A DNA stretch of 5,435 nucleotides from Candidatus Poribacteria bacterium (lineage in GTDB: Bacteria; Poribacteria; WGA-4E; UBA9662). The position numbers and the translations under genes were made by a program. The notes beneath the pieces are model-generated. The model was not told the origin of the DNA. It saw nothing but the letters and a program-made list of their open reading frames with translations, and searched no databases. The stretch is taken from positions 1 through 5,435 of the forward strand of contig PACG01000165.1 of the NCBI GenBank assembly GCA_002699335.1, given 5' to 3'. Every line of letters starts with the position of its first letter. Position 1 is the first letter of the stretch. Positions 1 to 4,929 of the stretch are shown here, piece after piece.

Positions 1-270
1 TAAGTCGCAGCGTTTGTTGACAATGCGTTGGTGCTGCTGCTTTTAAGTTTCCTCTCCGACCGGCGAAGATGCTTAGGATTGTCGATCTTGTCACCATTGT
101 AACAGGTCAAGAAACTTTCCAGTCATCGTACCAATGGCGGATTGAACCTAAACCTTGGCAACGTCAGCTACTTCCATGCAGATGTTGTCATACCATTCAG
201 TCGCCTTGCGCACAATCTGAAGATTCTTAATCTTGCTTTTGGGTAGATGGCGGTGCAGTCGGATTTTAAC
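1..270 (-). pseudogene. TnpB (IS605/IS200 OrfB-type) fragment, frameshifted and truncated
   Basis: This is an internal piece of a TnpB-type RNA-guided nuclease of IS200/IS605 elements, read on the minus strand. Codons from 270 to 151 give VKIRLHRHLPKSKIKN followed by a segment with EWYDNICMEV. This matches the usual TnpB stretch 'KIRLHRPLPKG.KIK...WY...VEV' that precedes the RuvC-like domain. A stop lies at 150-148. The same frame then reads AIGTM, where the family has the GIDxG motif carrying the first RuvC aspartate. In a shifted frame (about 120-60) the sequence reads ESFLTCYNGDKIDNPKHLRR and then SERKLK, the classic TnpB 'NGxKIDNPRHLRKxExxLKR' region. A further shift may give QQHQRIVNKR down to the window edge. 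The N-terminal part is missing, replaced at 271/272 by another transposase remnant. One stop, at least one frameshift and a damaged catalytic motif make it non-functional. The family call rests on motif recognition only. Confidence 0.72.
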
Positions 271-271
271 C

Positions 272-436
272 GTCCCTCCATCTGGCCCTACTCCGCAATA
301 GCCAGATAATGACGTCAAACACTTCCCTGTTACCTCTGGGCTTTCATCCACCTTTGGCTGAAGGCTTAGGTTTTGGCCGCCAAAGTTCAAGTCTTATCCA
401 TTGCTCCTCCCTGACAAATGGTTTCTGTTTGGCCAT
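272..436 (-). pseudogene. IS5-type transposase N-terminal fragment (DUF4096-like)
   Basis: This is the first 55 codons of an IS5-family transposase, minus strand, starting at the ATG at 436-434. A good ribosome site (AAAGGA at 449-444, 7 nt spacing) precedes it. The peptide begins MAKQKPFVREEQWIRLELW and continues RPKPKPSAKGG. After an in-frame TGA at 346-344 it goes on as KPRGNREVFDVIIWLLRS and RARWRD. This is the conserved IS5 N-terminal pattern 'L.DEQW..IEPLLP.....KGGRP...NREVFDGILWVLRTGARWRDLP'. The TGA sits where the family has Arg, so it is probably a CGA-to-TGA change. Similarity stops abruptly after WRD, at 272, where TnpB-like sequence begins in a different frame. The DDE catalytic domain is absent, so this is a dead remnant. 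I did not find terminal inverted repeats. Confidence 0.75.
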
Positions 437-440
437 AAAA

Positions 441-522
441 AGTTCCTTTTTACACCCAACTAGACATAAACTCCTTTAGAGGCGCAAGCTTAAATTGTAT
501 TTAGTTTTGAAATAGCTTCTAG
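441..522. other. A/T-rich spacer between transposase remnants and broken URO-D gene
   Basis: A short non-coding stretch. Its left edge holds the minus-strand ribosome site of the IS5 fragment. I see no credible gene, tRNA or terminator here. If the URO-D-family gene was cut by an insertion, the lost 5' half would have joined near here, but no target-site duplication is obvious. Confidence 0.4.
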
Positions 523-1066
523 ATAAATCCTCTGCTCGAACTAGCGATCTGCCAGAAAATCGCCGAGTTTCGGGGGAAACAGATGTTGCGAGAAGTAAAA
601 CTCATGGCACAACTCGGAGTAGATGGAATCATACCGTGTGGTGGCCTCAGGAGTAGCATAGGACTGTTAGCCCCGGAGATCTATCGAAAGATGGTCTATC
701 CTTGGCACAAAGCCCATGTCGCAGAAGCGCACCGGCACGGTTTAAAGGTTTTAAAGCATTGTTGTCGCATACCTGGCCTATTATCAATGAACTGGCGGAG
801 GTAGTCTACGATGCTTATGAAGCAACCCAAGCCGGTGGTGGAATGGCCATTCGGAAGCTAAAACGGGGAGGCGATCAAATCTGTCTGTGGGACGGAATAT
901 GGCAGGAACACATCATTCTCGGCAGACTGGAGGATATTCGCCATGACGTACGCTACTCCTTCGAGTCCGCTGCTCCGGGGGTGGATTCATTATGGGCACA
1001 ACCCATTCGCTGGCAGTGGATGACAAAAGGGAAAACATTCTCGAACTGAAGCGTTGTCGCGACTAA
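523..1066 (+). pseudogene. Uroporphyrinogen decarboxylase/MtaA-family methyltransferase-like pseudogene, 5' truncated with two frameshifts
   Basis: This is the C-terminal half of a URO-D superfamily protein, which includes haem-pathway decarboxylases and MtaA-like cobamide methyltransferases. The first frame (stop-free from 523) reads MAQLGVDGIIPCGGL, then APEIYRKMVYPWHKAHV, HRHGLKVLKHCC. The HxC pair at 757-765 corresponds to the zinc-ligand motif of MtaA-type members. At about 766-768 a one-base loss moves reading to the next frame: HTWPIINELAEVVYDAYEA, KLKRGGDQICLWDG, VRYSFESAAPG. A second one-base loss in a G run (977-981) moves it again: GGFIMGTTHSLAVDD, ending RENILELKRCRD at the TAA 1064-1066. 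Restoring one base at each point gives an uninterrupted family-like C-terminus. About 180 codons remain of the usual 340-370, and the N-terminal half is absent. The broader subgroup points to a MtaA-like or uncharacterised member rather than HemE. Two sequencing errors are possible, but the missing 5' half favours a true pseudogene. Confidence 0.8.
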
Positions 1067-1327
1067 TGGGGAACTATCCGATAGCCTCGAAGCGGTTCGT
1101 ATAAAGCGGAATCGACCGACATTAGTATACAGGTAGGTAAGAAAAAATAAAAGTTGCTGTTATATACCCCCGCCGGCCGGCTTAACGATCAGCCTTGTTG
1201 AACAACATAGCAGTGAGAACCGACTAGACCTATTTTTCGGCTTCATATCAAATTGGGCCTTGACGTTACCGGCCTGATATGAGATATTGTATCAACCTTG
1301 AATTTTTATGGATGGAGTTAAAACACA
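1067..1327. other. Non-coding leader upstream of the three-gene cluster
   Basis: About 260 bp without a credible gene. It contains a GC palindrome GCCGGCCGGC (1172-1181), a short dyad TTGTT-G-AACAA (1195-1205), and a longer imperfect dyad, ATATCA (1245-1250) with TGATAT (1275-1280), that flanks a possible -35 element. These could be operator or promoter parts for the downstream genes, but none matches a regulator site I recognise. Confidence 0.4.
1260..1288 (+). promoter_or_regulatory. Possible sigma70 promoter for the RidA-like/amidohydrolase/PLP cluster
   Basis: TTGACG (1260-1265) matches the -35 consensus at five of six positions. Seventeen bases later is GATATT (1283-1288), which matches TATAAT at only four of six. 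The start codon of the first gene is about 40 bp downstream. The -35 lies inside an imperfect dyad (ATATCA/TGATAT), so it could be under repressor control. The -10 is weak. Confidence 0.3.
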
Positions 1328-1855
1328 ATGGCTTTTAATGTCAAGAAACGGGGGAAACTCACCTACTATTACCACGGCGAGGCACCGGTTTTGTCGGCGC
1401 TAGTGACCGAAGAGATAGGAGGCGGTGACCTCAAGATCTACTTTTCAGGGCTAACCGGCGGATACTCAGCTAAGGGTGTTCTCAATCTGGAGGAGTTGGT
1501 GTTCATGGAACCGGAGGAGGAAATTCCGCTAGTCTTCAAAAGTTGGGAGCTATGGCTACAACAGGCCGGGATTTGTGATTCGCTGAAACAAGTCGATTTT
1601 ATCGAGGTTCACGCCTTTGGATGCCAACCTAAATCGCCTAACCCACTGGTCGATCCAGAGGGATTTCGAGTCGAACAAGAACGGCTGCGACAGGCTTATG
1701 CCAAGGCCTACAGTGGTTTCTTCAAGGAGTACATGCCGGAAAATGGTGTGCCGGCTCGCTTCACCGTTCACGTGGTGGATGTGCCGGATCAAGCCGCCTC
1801 CTACGAATTTTATGCTACGGCCCTCTACCAGAAATCGTTACAGGCAGAGAGGTAG
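1328..1855 (+). CDS. Divergent RidA/YjgF-like protein (175 aa)
   Basis: Probable member of the RidA/YjgF/YER057c superfamily, cytosolic trimeric proteins that hydrolyse reactive enamines/imines released by PLP enzymes. The order of elements fits: a strand SALVTEE (23-29), KIYFSGLTGG (36-45, like 'LIYVSGQ'), a helix IPLVFKSWELWLQQAG (66-81), strand DFIEVHAFGC (90-99), a long helix QERLRQAYAKAYSGFFKEYM (117-136), then PARFTVHVVDVP (142-153) and a final strand ASYEFYATAL. PARFTV lines up with the family's 'PARxTVEV', whose Arg (here R144) binds the substrate carboxylate in RidA. It is longer than the usual ~125-130 aa, with extra residues near the N-terminus and at 100-116. No signal peptide or membrane segment is seen. 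The start at 1328 has GGAG at 1314-1317, 10 nt upstream. The next gene begins 55 bp downstream on the same strand and a PLP enzyme lies in the same cluster, which suits a RidA role. The similarity is remote; a different function is possible. Confidence 0.55.
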   Translation: MAFNVKKRGKLTYYYHGEAPVLSALVTEEIGGGDLKIYFSGLTGGYSAKGVLNLEELVFMEPEEEIPLVFKSWELWLQQAGICDSLKQVDFIEVHAFGCQPKSPNPLVDPEGFRVEQERLRQAYAKAYSGFFKEYMPENGVPARFTVHVVDVPDQAASYEFYATALYQKSLQAER

Positions 1856-1899
1856 AGGCTTTATCTTCGCCGTCGATGGTCAGTCAGTGACGAGCGTTT

Positions 1900-1907
1900 G
1901 GAGGTGA
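1900..1907 (+). promoter_or_regulatory. Strong ribosome binding site GGAGGTGA of the amidohydrolase gene
   Basis: GGAGGTGA is close to a perfect complement of the 16S rRNA 3' end. It sits just upstream of the ATG at 1911, with 6 nt between GGAGG and the start, and so fixes that start. It is the strongest ribosome site in the cluster; the third gene has only a weak AGCAGG. Confidence 0.8.
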
Positions 1908-1910
1908 GCG

Positions 1911-3074
1911 ATGGATTATGATCTGATCTTGAAAGGTGGGCATGTCATCGATCCGGCCAACCAGATCAACGATGTCATGGATGTAGCGGTCAAGGATGGA
2001 AAGATCTCCGCGGTTTCAACCAATTTGCCAACCACCGAATGTCGACGCGTGATTGCGGTGGATGGTTTTTATGTTACGCCGGGATTGATTGACCTGCATG
2101 TTCACGTCTATGGCGGCTACGATGGGTGGATGTTTCCGGATGTTCACTCCTTCAGCAATGGGGTCACTACGGTGGTGGATACCGGCGGAGCGGGCTGGAA
2201 ATCCTTCGAAGAGTTCAGACAGACCATTATTAGCCAGTCCGAGACCCGGGTACTGGCCTTTTTGAACATCGTCGGTGCCGGTATGCTGGGCGCGGTGGAA
2301 CAGGACGTTAGCGAGATGGAGCCTATTCCCTGCGCCGAAATGGTGGCCAGGTATCCGCAGCACATCATCGGGGTCAAAACGGCCCATTTCGGTGGTTCGG
2401 GTTGGGAGGCGGTGGAGACTGCCATCCAAGCCGGGGAACTGAGTCAAACACCTGTGATGCTCGACTTCTGGCCCCGACCGACGCGACCCTATCCGGAACT
2501 GATTCTGGAACGGATGCGCCCAGGAGACATCCATACCCACGTCTACGCCAGACATATTCCGACGCTGGATGAGAATGGAAAGGTGGCCGATTATATGCTG
2601 GAAGCCCGTCAACGCGGTATTCTGTTCGATCTGGGTCACGGTGCTGGTAGTTTCTGGTGGCGGATGGCTGTGCCGGCTGTCCAGCAGGGATTTTTGCCCG
2701 ACGTGATCAGTACAGACCTGCACAAGCGGAGCGCTCTGATCCCCAATGCTAACATGCTGACCACCATGTCCAAATGCCTCAATATGGGGATCACACTGGA
2801 AGACGTAATCCTGCGATCCACCGTCAAGCCGGCCCAGGCTATTCATCGGCCCAAACTGGGCCATCTCAGCCTTGAGGCTGAAGCTGACATTGCAGTTCTG
2901 AACATCAGGCAGGGGGATTTTGGCTTTGTCGATTCCGGTCATGCCCGGTTGCGGGGCAGCCAAAAACTGGAGTCGATCATGACGGTTCGAAACGGTCGGA
3001 TCGTCTGGGACCCGAACGGTTTAAGCTGGCCGGATTGGGAGACAGCCGGCCAGTACGATGTGATTCACCATTAA
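1911..3074 (+). CDS. Amidohydrolase/deacetylase-family metallohydrolase (COG3964-like, 387 aa)
   Basis: Metal-dependent hydrolase of the amidohydrolase superfamily, resembling the COG3964 group often mislabelled as dihydroorotase. Characterised COG3964 members deacylate acetyl-(R)-mandelate and N-acetyl-D-amino acids; the substrate here is unknown. An N-terminal beta-sandwich segment (LILKGGHVIDPAN, residues 5-17) leads to the HxH metal motif TPGLIDLHVHVYGG (H63, H65). The likely carboxylated lysine is K156 in IIGVKTAHF. The third-ligand position reads VMLDFWP, so Asp185 replaces the usual His. H210 in GDIHTHVY and D269 in VISTDLH supply the fourth ligand and catalytic aspartate. The C-terminal return to the sandwich (ADIAVLNI, MTVRNGRIVW) is complete, so the gene looks full length. 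No signal peptide is seen, so it is probably cytosolic. The start has a strong GGAGGTGA. The PLP-enzyme gene follows after 35 bp. The family call is firm and the reaction is not. Confidence 0.88.
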   Translation: MDYDLILKGGHVIDPANQINDVMDVAVKDGKISAVSTNLPTTECRRVIAVDGFYVTPGLIDLHVHVYGGYDGWMFPDVHSFSNGVTTVVDTGGAGWKSFEEFRQTIISQSETRVLAFLNIVGAGMLGAVEQDVSEMEPIPCAEMVARYPQHIIGVKTAHFGGSGWEAVETAIQAGELSQTPVMLDFWPRPTRPYPELILERMRPGDIHTHVYARHIPTLDENGKVADYMLEARQRGILFDLGHGAGSFWWRMAVPAVQQGFLPDVISTDLHKRSALIPNANMLTTMSKCLNMGITLEDVILRSTVKPAQAIHRPKLGHLSLEAEADIAVLNIRQGDFGFVDSGHARLRGSQKLESIMTVRNGRIVWDPNGLSWPDWETAGQYDVIHH

Positions 3075-3109
3075 CCTCACCGAACTGGACCCACAGCAGG
3101 TTTTAATAG

Positions 3110-4222
3110 ATGAATAATATGGAAAAGCCAATTCAAGCACCGACCTACAATGCCATCGGCGTACGCCCGTTGATCAACTGCCGCGGCACCTACACCATTA
3201 TTAGCGGATCTGTTATCCTACCGCAGGTACGTCAAGCCATGTACCTGGCCTCACAACAATACGTCCACCTAGAAGAGTTAATGGATCGTGTGGGCGCGCG
3301 CATCGCCGAACTAATGCAGTGCGAATGGGGGCTGGCGACCAGCGGTTGTGCTGCCGCCCTGTGCCAGATCACAGCTGCCTGTGTGGCTGGCAGCGATCCG
3401 GCTAACATTACCCAACTGCCGAACACAAGCGGCATGAAAAACCGGGTGCTGGTGCAACCCTCGCACCGACACGTCTACGAACACGCTGTGCGGATGGTGG
3501 GGGTAGAGATGATCGAAGTGGAGACAGTGACCGATTTACACGATGCCATCGACGATGCCACCGCCATGTTGCTGATTTTTGGCGATGCGATCGAAAAGGG
3601 ACAGATAACAGTCCGCCAGATGGCCGATATTGGCCGGGAATATGGTATCCCCACCTTTGTCGATGCAGCCGCCGAACGACCGGATGTACCTAACTGGTAC
3701 CTAGAACAGGGAGTGGACGCCGTCGCTTACAGCGGGGGCAAATGTCTACGTGGCCCGCAGGCCTCCGGTCTGGTACTGGGTCGAAAACCGTTGCTGGAAA
3801 CCGCCTTCCTGCATGGCGCCCCGCATCATTCGCTGGGCAGACCAATGAAGGTCGGCAAGGAAGAGATCATGGGACTGCTGGCGGCAGTGGAACAGTGGGT
3901 CGAACGCGACCATCCGGCTGAGTGGCAAGAGTGGGAGAGTTGGCTGGGCCTGATTGCCGGGGTGATGACGGCCCATGCCTCAGTAACCACTTCCATCCGT
4001 CAGCCAGGCCGATCCAACGTAGCGCCAGTGTTGGAGGTCAACTGGGATCCGGAGGTGTTAGGATTAAGCGGCACGGAGGTGGAAGCACAACTGTCCGCGG
4101 GAGCCCCCCGTATCGAAGTCTTCAGTAATCCCAACGGTATCTCGGTAATGCCCTACATGATGGAGGCAGGAGAAGCCAAGATTGTAGCTGATAGGTTGCG
4201 AGAGATTGTGGGGAAGAATTGA
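3110..4222 (+). CDS. SelA/DgaE-like PLP-dependent enzyme, probable amino-acid or amino-sugar-acid lyase (370 aa)
   Basis: Fold-type I pyridoxal-phosphate enzyme of the SelA-like group, which includes D-glucosaminate-6-phosphate ammonia lyase (DgaE) and proteins often annotated as L-seryl-tRNA(Sec) selenium transferase. It is not a true SelA: at 370 aa it is shorter than bacterial SelA (about 460 aa), and no selenocysteine genes are nearby. Visible features are the family N-terminus IGVRPLINCRGTYT (16-29), LATSGCAAALC (75-85), RVLVQPSHRHVYEHAVRMVG (112-131), the PLP-ring aspartate D185 in FVDAAAE, the Schiff-base lysine K211 in SGGKCLRGPQASG, and GRPMKVGKEEIMGLL (243-257). All key elements are present. 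The ATG at 3110 has a weak AGCAGG 9 nt upstream; an in-frame ATG at 3119 is an alternative. In the DgaE pathway a KDPG-type aldolase gene usually follows, and none is seen here. Grouping with an amidohydrolase and a RidA-like protein suggests elimination of ammonia via an enamine. The substrate is unknown. Confidence 0.85.
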   Translation: MNNMEKPIQAPTYNAIGVRPLINCRGTYTIISGSVILPQVRQAMYLASQQYVHLEELMDRVGARIAELMQCEWGLATSGCAAALCQITAACVAGSDPANITQLPNTSGMKNRVLVQPSHRHVYEHAVRMVGVEMIEVETVTDLHDAIDDATAMLLIFGDAIEKGQITVRQMADIGREYGIPTFVDAAAERPDVPNWYLEQGVDAVAYSGGKCLRGPQASGLVLGRKPLLETAFLHGAPHHSLGRPMKVGKEEIMGLLAAVEQWVERDHPAEWQEWESWLGLIAGVMTAHASVTTSIRQPGRSNVAPVLEVNWDPEVLGLSGTEVEAQLSAGAPRIEVFSNPNGISVMPYMMEAGEAKIVADRLREIVGKN

Positions 4223-4253
4223 GATAATTCTGGAACATAGTTCTCTTCTCAAT

Positions 4254-4332
4254 CCCCCCCTTACCAAGGGCGCTTCTTTGGAAAAGGGGAAGAAACCGAG
4301 GGATCTGAAGGACAGGTGGGGTTTCCTCCTTA
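4254..4332. repeat. G/C-rich palindromic repeat fragment, possibly interspersed or MITE-like
   Basis: Just after the PLP gene lies a run of seven C followed by the small palindrome CCCTT-ACC-AAGGG (4258-4270). A longer inverted pair follows, GGAAGAAACC (4288-4297) against GGTTTCCTCC (4320-4329), with one mismatch and a 22-nt loop. Sequences of the form 'CCCCCCTTACCAAGGGGGG' recur as interspersed repeats in various bacterial genomes, and in translation give spurious 'NPPLTKG' peptides, as this one does. There is no T run, so it is not a standard terminator, although the hairpins could protect the 3' end of the mRNA. Copy number cannot be judged from one window. Confidence 0.5.
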
Positions 4333-4629
4333 CCATCCCACAACGTAGGGGCAAAGCAAATACCAACTGGCTGTGTTCGGTCATGAAATCATTTTCTGCT
4401 CTGCCCGAATCCTTCGCCAATCCAGATTCCTCCGGGCCAAGCCAAACACTTCGTTCCTATAATCACGGCCCCGGCTAAAACCACCAATTTCTCTGATCAA
4501 GTTCTACTACATCTGCTTTGCGCTTACATACCTGCACATAACGTTGGGGCGAGGCAGCACAGCGCTTATTAGGAGCCATAATTGGGCAGCTAATTAGGCT
4601 AGCGGGGCAAGCGAAAACCTCATTTTATC
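4333..4629. other. Non-coding region between the PLP-enzyme cluster and the tRNA genes
   Basis: About 300 bp in which I see no credible gene. The ORFs crossing it are short, lack ribosome sites, and start inside the preceding gene or the palindromic repeat. Near its right end is a degenerate tandem repeat (4567-4603). No clear T-run terminator for the upstream cluster is visible. Confidence 0.5.
4567..4603. repeat. Three degenerate 12-13 bp tandem copies upstream of the tRNA promoter
   Basis: TATTAGGAGCCA (4567-4578), TAATTGGGCAGC (4579-4590) and TAATTAGGCTAGC (4591-4603) follow one another head to tail, with a consensus near TAATTAGGCAGC. They end 26 bp before the -35 box of the tRNA promoter. 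The copies could be binding sites or simply a decayed tandem repeat; the match is imperfect. Confidence 0.35.
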
Positions 4630-4659
4630 TTGACAATCTGAGAGGCGCTATCATATACT
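4630..4659 (+). promoter_or_regulatory. Sigma70 promoter of the tRNA-Val/tRNA-Asp unit
   Basis: A perfect -35 TTGACA (4630-4635), an 18-bp spacer, and a -10 TATACT (4654-4659) with five of six consensus bases. Transcription would start around 4665-4667, leaving a leader of only about 7 nt before the mature tRNA-Val 5' end at 4673. The strength and position suit a stable-RNA promoter. Confidence 0.85.
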
Positions 4660-4672
4660 GTAATCGACTTTT

Positions 4673-4749
4673 GGGCGGGTAGCTCAGCTGGTTAGAGCGC
4701 TGCCCTTACAAGGCAGAGGTCACAGGTTCAAATCCTGTTCCGCCTACCA
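4673..4749 (+). tRNA. tRNA-Val (anticodon UAC)
   Basis: A full cloverleaf of 77 nt including an encoded CCA. D arm GCTC/GAGC (4682-4685, 4695-4698), anticodon stem CTGCC/GGCAG with loop CTTACAA and anticodon TAC at 4707-4709, variable loop AGGTC, T arm ACAGG-TTCAAAT-CCTGT, discriminator A 4746, CCA 4747-4749. It decodes GUA and, with U34 modification, other valine codons. The acceptor stem GGGCGGG/TCCGCCT has wobble pairs at both ends: G1-U72 and G7-U66. The first is unusual, because valine tRNAs normally begin with G1-C72. Confidence 0.95.
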
Positions 4750-4760
4750 ACGTACTATGT

Positions 4761-4834
4761 GGCCCCGTGGTGTAGCTGGTTAGCATATTTGCCTGTCACG
4801 CAAAAGGTCGCGAGTTCAAATCTCGTCGGGGTCG
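4761..4834 (+). tRNA. tRNA-Asp (anticodon GUC)
   Basis: A 74-nt cloverleaf, 11 nt after tRNA-Val and probably cut from the same transcript. Acceptor GGCCCCG/CGGGGTC (G2-U71 wobble), D arm GTGT/GCAT, anticodon stem TTTGC/GCAAA with loop CTGTCAC and anticodon GTC at 4795-4797, T arm GCGAG-TTCAAAT-CTCGT, and G73, an aspartate identity base. It decodes GAC and GAU. The 3' CCA is not encoded (TTC follows), so it must be added by the CCA-adding enzyme, unlike its neighbour. Confidence 0.95.
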
Positions 4835-4837
4835 TTC

Positions 4838-4880
4838 AAAAACACAGGTGATGTTCAACCGATCGCCTGTGTTTTTTTTT
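4838..4880 (+). terminator. Rho-independent terminator after the tRNA genes
   Basis: The stem AACACAGGTGAT (4841-4852) pairs with ATCGCCTGTGTT (4862-4873) with a single G-U wobble and a 9-nt loop. Nine T residues run from 4872 to 4880, and the A run before the stem would extend the pairing. It begins 4 nt after tRNA-Asp and ends 49 nt before the serS start codon. Confidence 0.92.
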
Positions 4881-4896
4881 ATCTACCCAATGTTGC

Positions 4897-4915
4897 TGAA
4901 GACCTTCTGTCTTCA
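4897..4915 (+). promoter_or_regulatory. Small perfect hairpin touching the serS ribosome site
   Basis: TGAAGAC (4897-4903) and GTCTTCA (4909-4915) form a 7-bp stem with a 5-nt loop. The last stem base is the first A of the ribosome site AAGGAA (4915-4920), which lies 9 nt from the serS ATG. It could modulate translation initiation or stabilise the mRNA 5' end; chance is also possible. Confidence 0.4.
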
Positions 4916-4929
4916 AGGAATTTCCTCAC

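Noticed and set aside
148..390. Minus-strand open frame of 80 codons read as one gene
   Set aside because: It starts with TTG, its first half is out of frame with the IS5-type fragment, and its second half is TnpB-like. It crosses the junction of two remnants and is not a real gene.
702..1049. Separate plus-strand gene of 115 codons
   Set aside because: Its sequence from HTWPIINEL onward continues the URO-D-family pseudogene after a frameshift, and its N-terminal part is a shadow of the first frame.
2016..2963. Long minus-strand open frame (315 codons) opposite the amidohydrolase
   Set aside because: It lies wholly inside a clear amidohydrolase gene with all its motifs, resembles no family I know, and has a His/Pro/Gln-rich composition typical of antisense shadows.
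3110..4222. Genuine selenocysteine synthase SelA
   Set aside because: It is about 90 residues shorter than bacterial SelA, its N-terminus is that of DgaE-like lyases, and no selB or tRNA-Sec is present.
4064..4420. Minus-strand open frame of 118 codons overlapping the PLP gene end and the repeat
   Set aside because: It overlaps the PLP gene in antisense and again reads repeat sequence; there is no family similarity.
4206..4478. Plus-strand open frame of 90 codons after the PLP gene
   Set aside because: It starts inside the PLP gene, has no ribosome site, and translates the palindromic repeat into a NPPLTKG-like peptide, a known artefact of such repeats.
4530..4600. Integron attC-like site around CATAACGTTGGGGCG
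   Set aside because: The paired core sites and long imperfect stem expected of attC could not be found, and there is no cassette gene.
4838..4929. T-box riboswitch upstream of serS
   Set aside because: Only 49 bp separate the terminator from the ATG, the terminator directly follows tRNA-Asp, and I see no specifier loop or T-box sequence.
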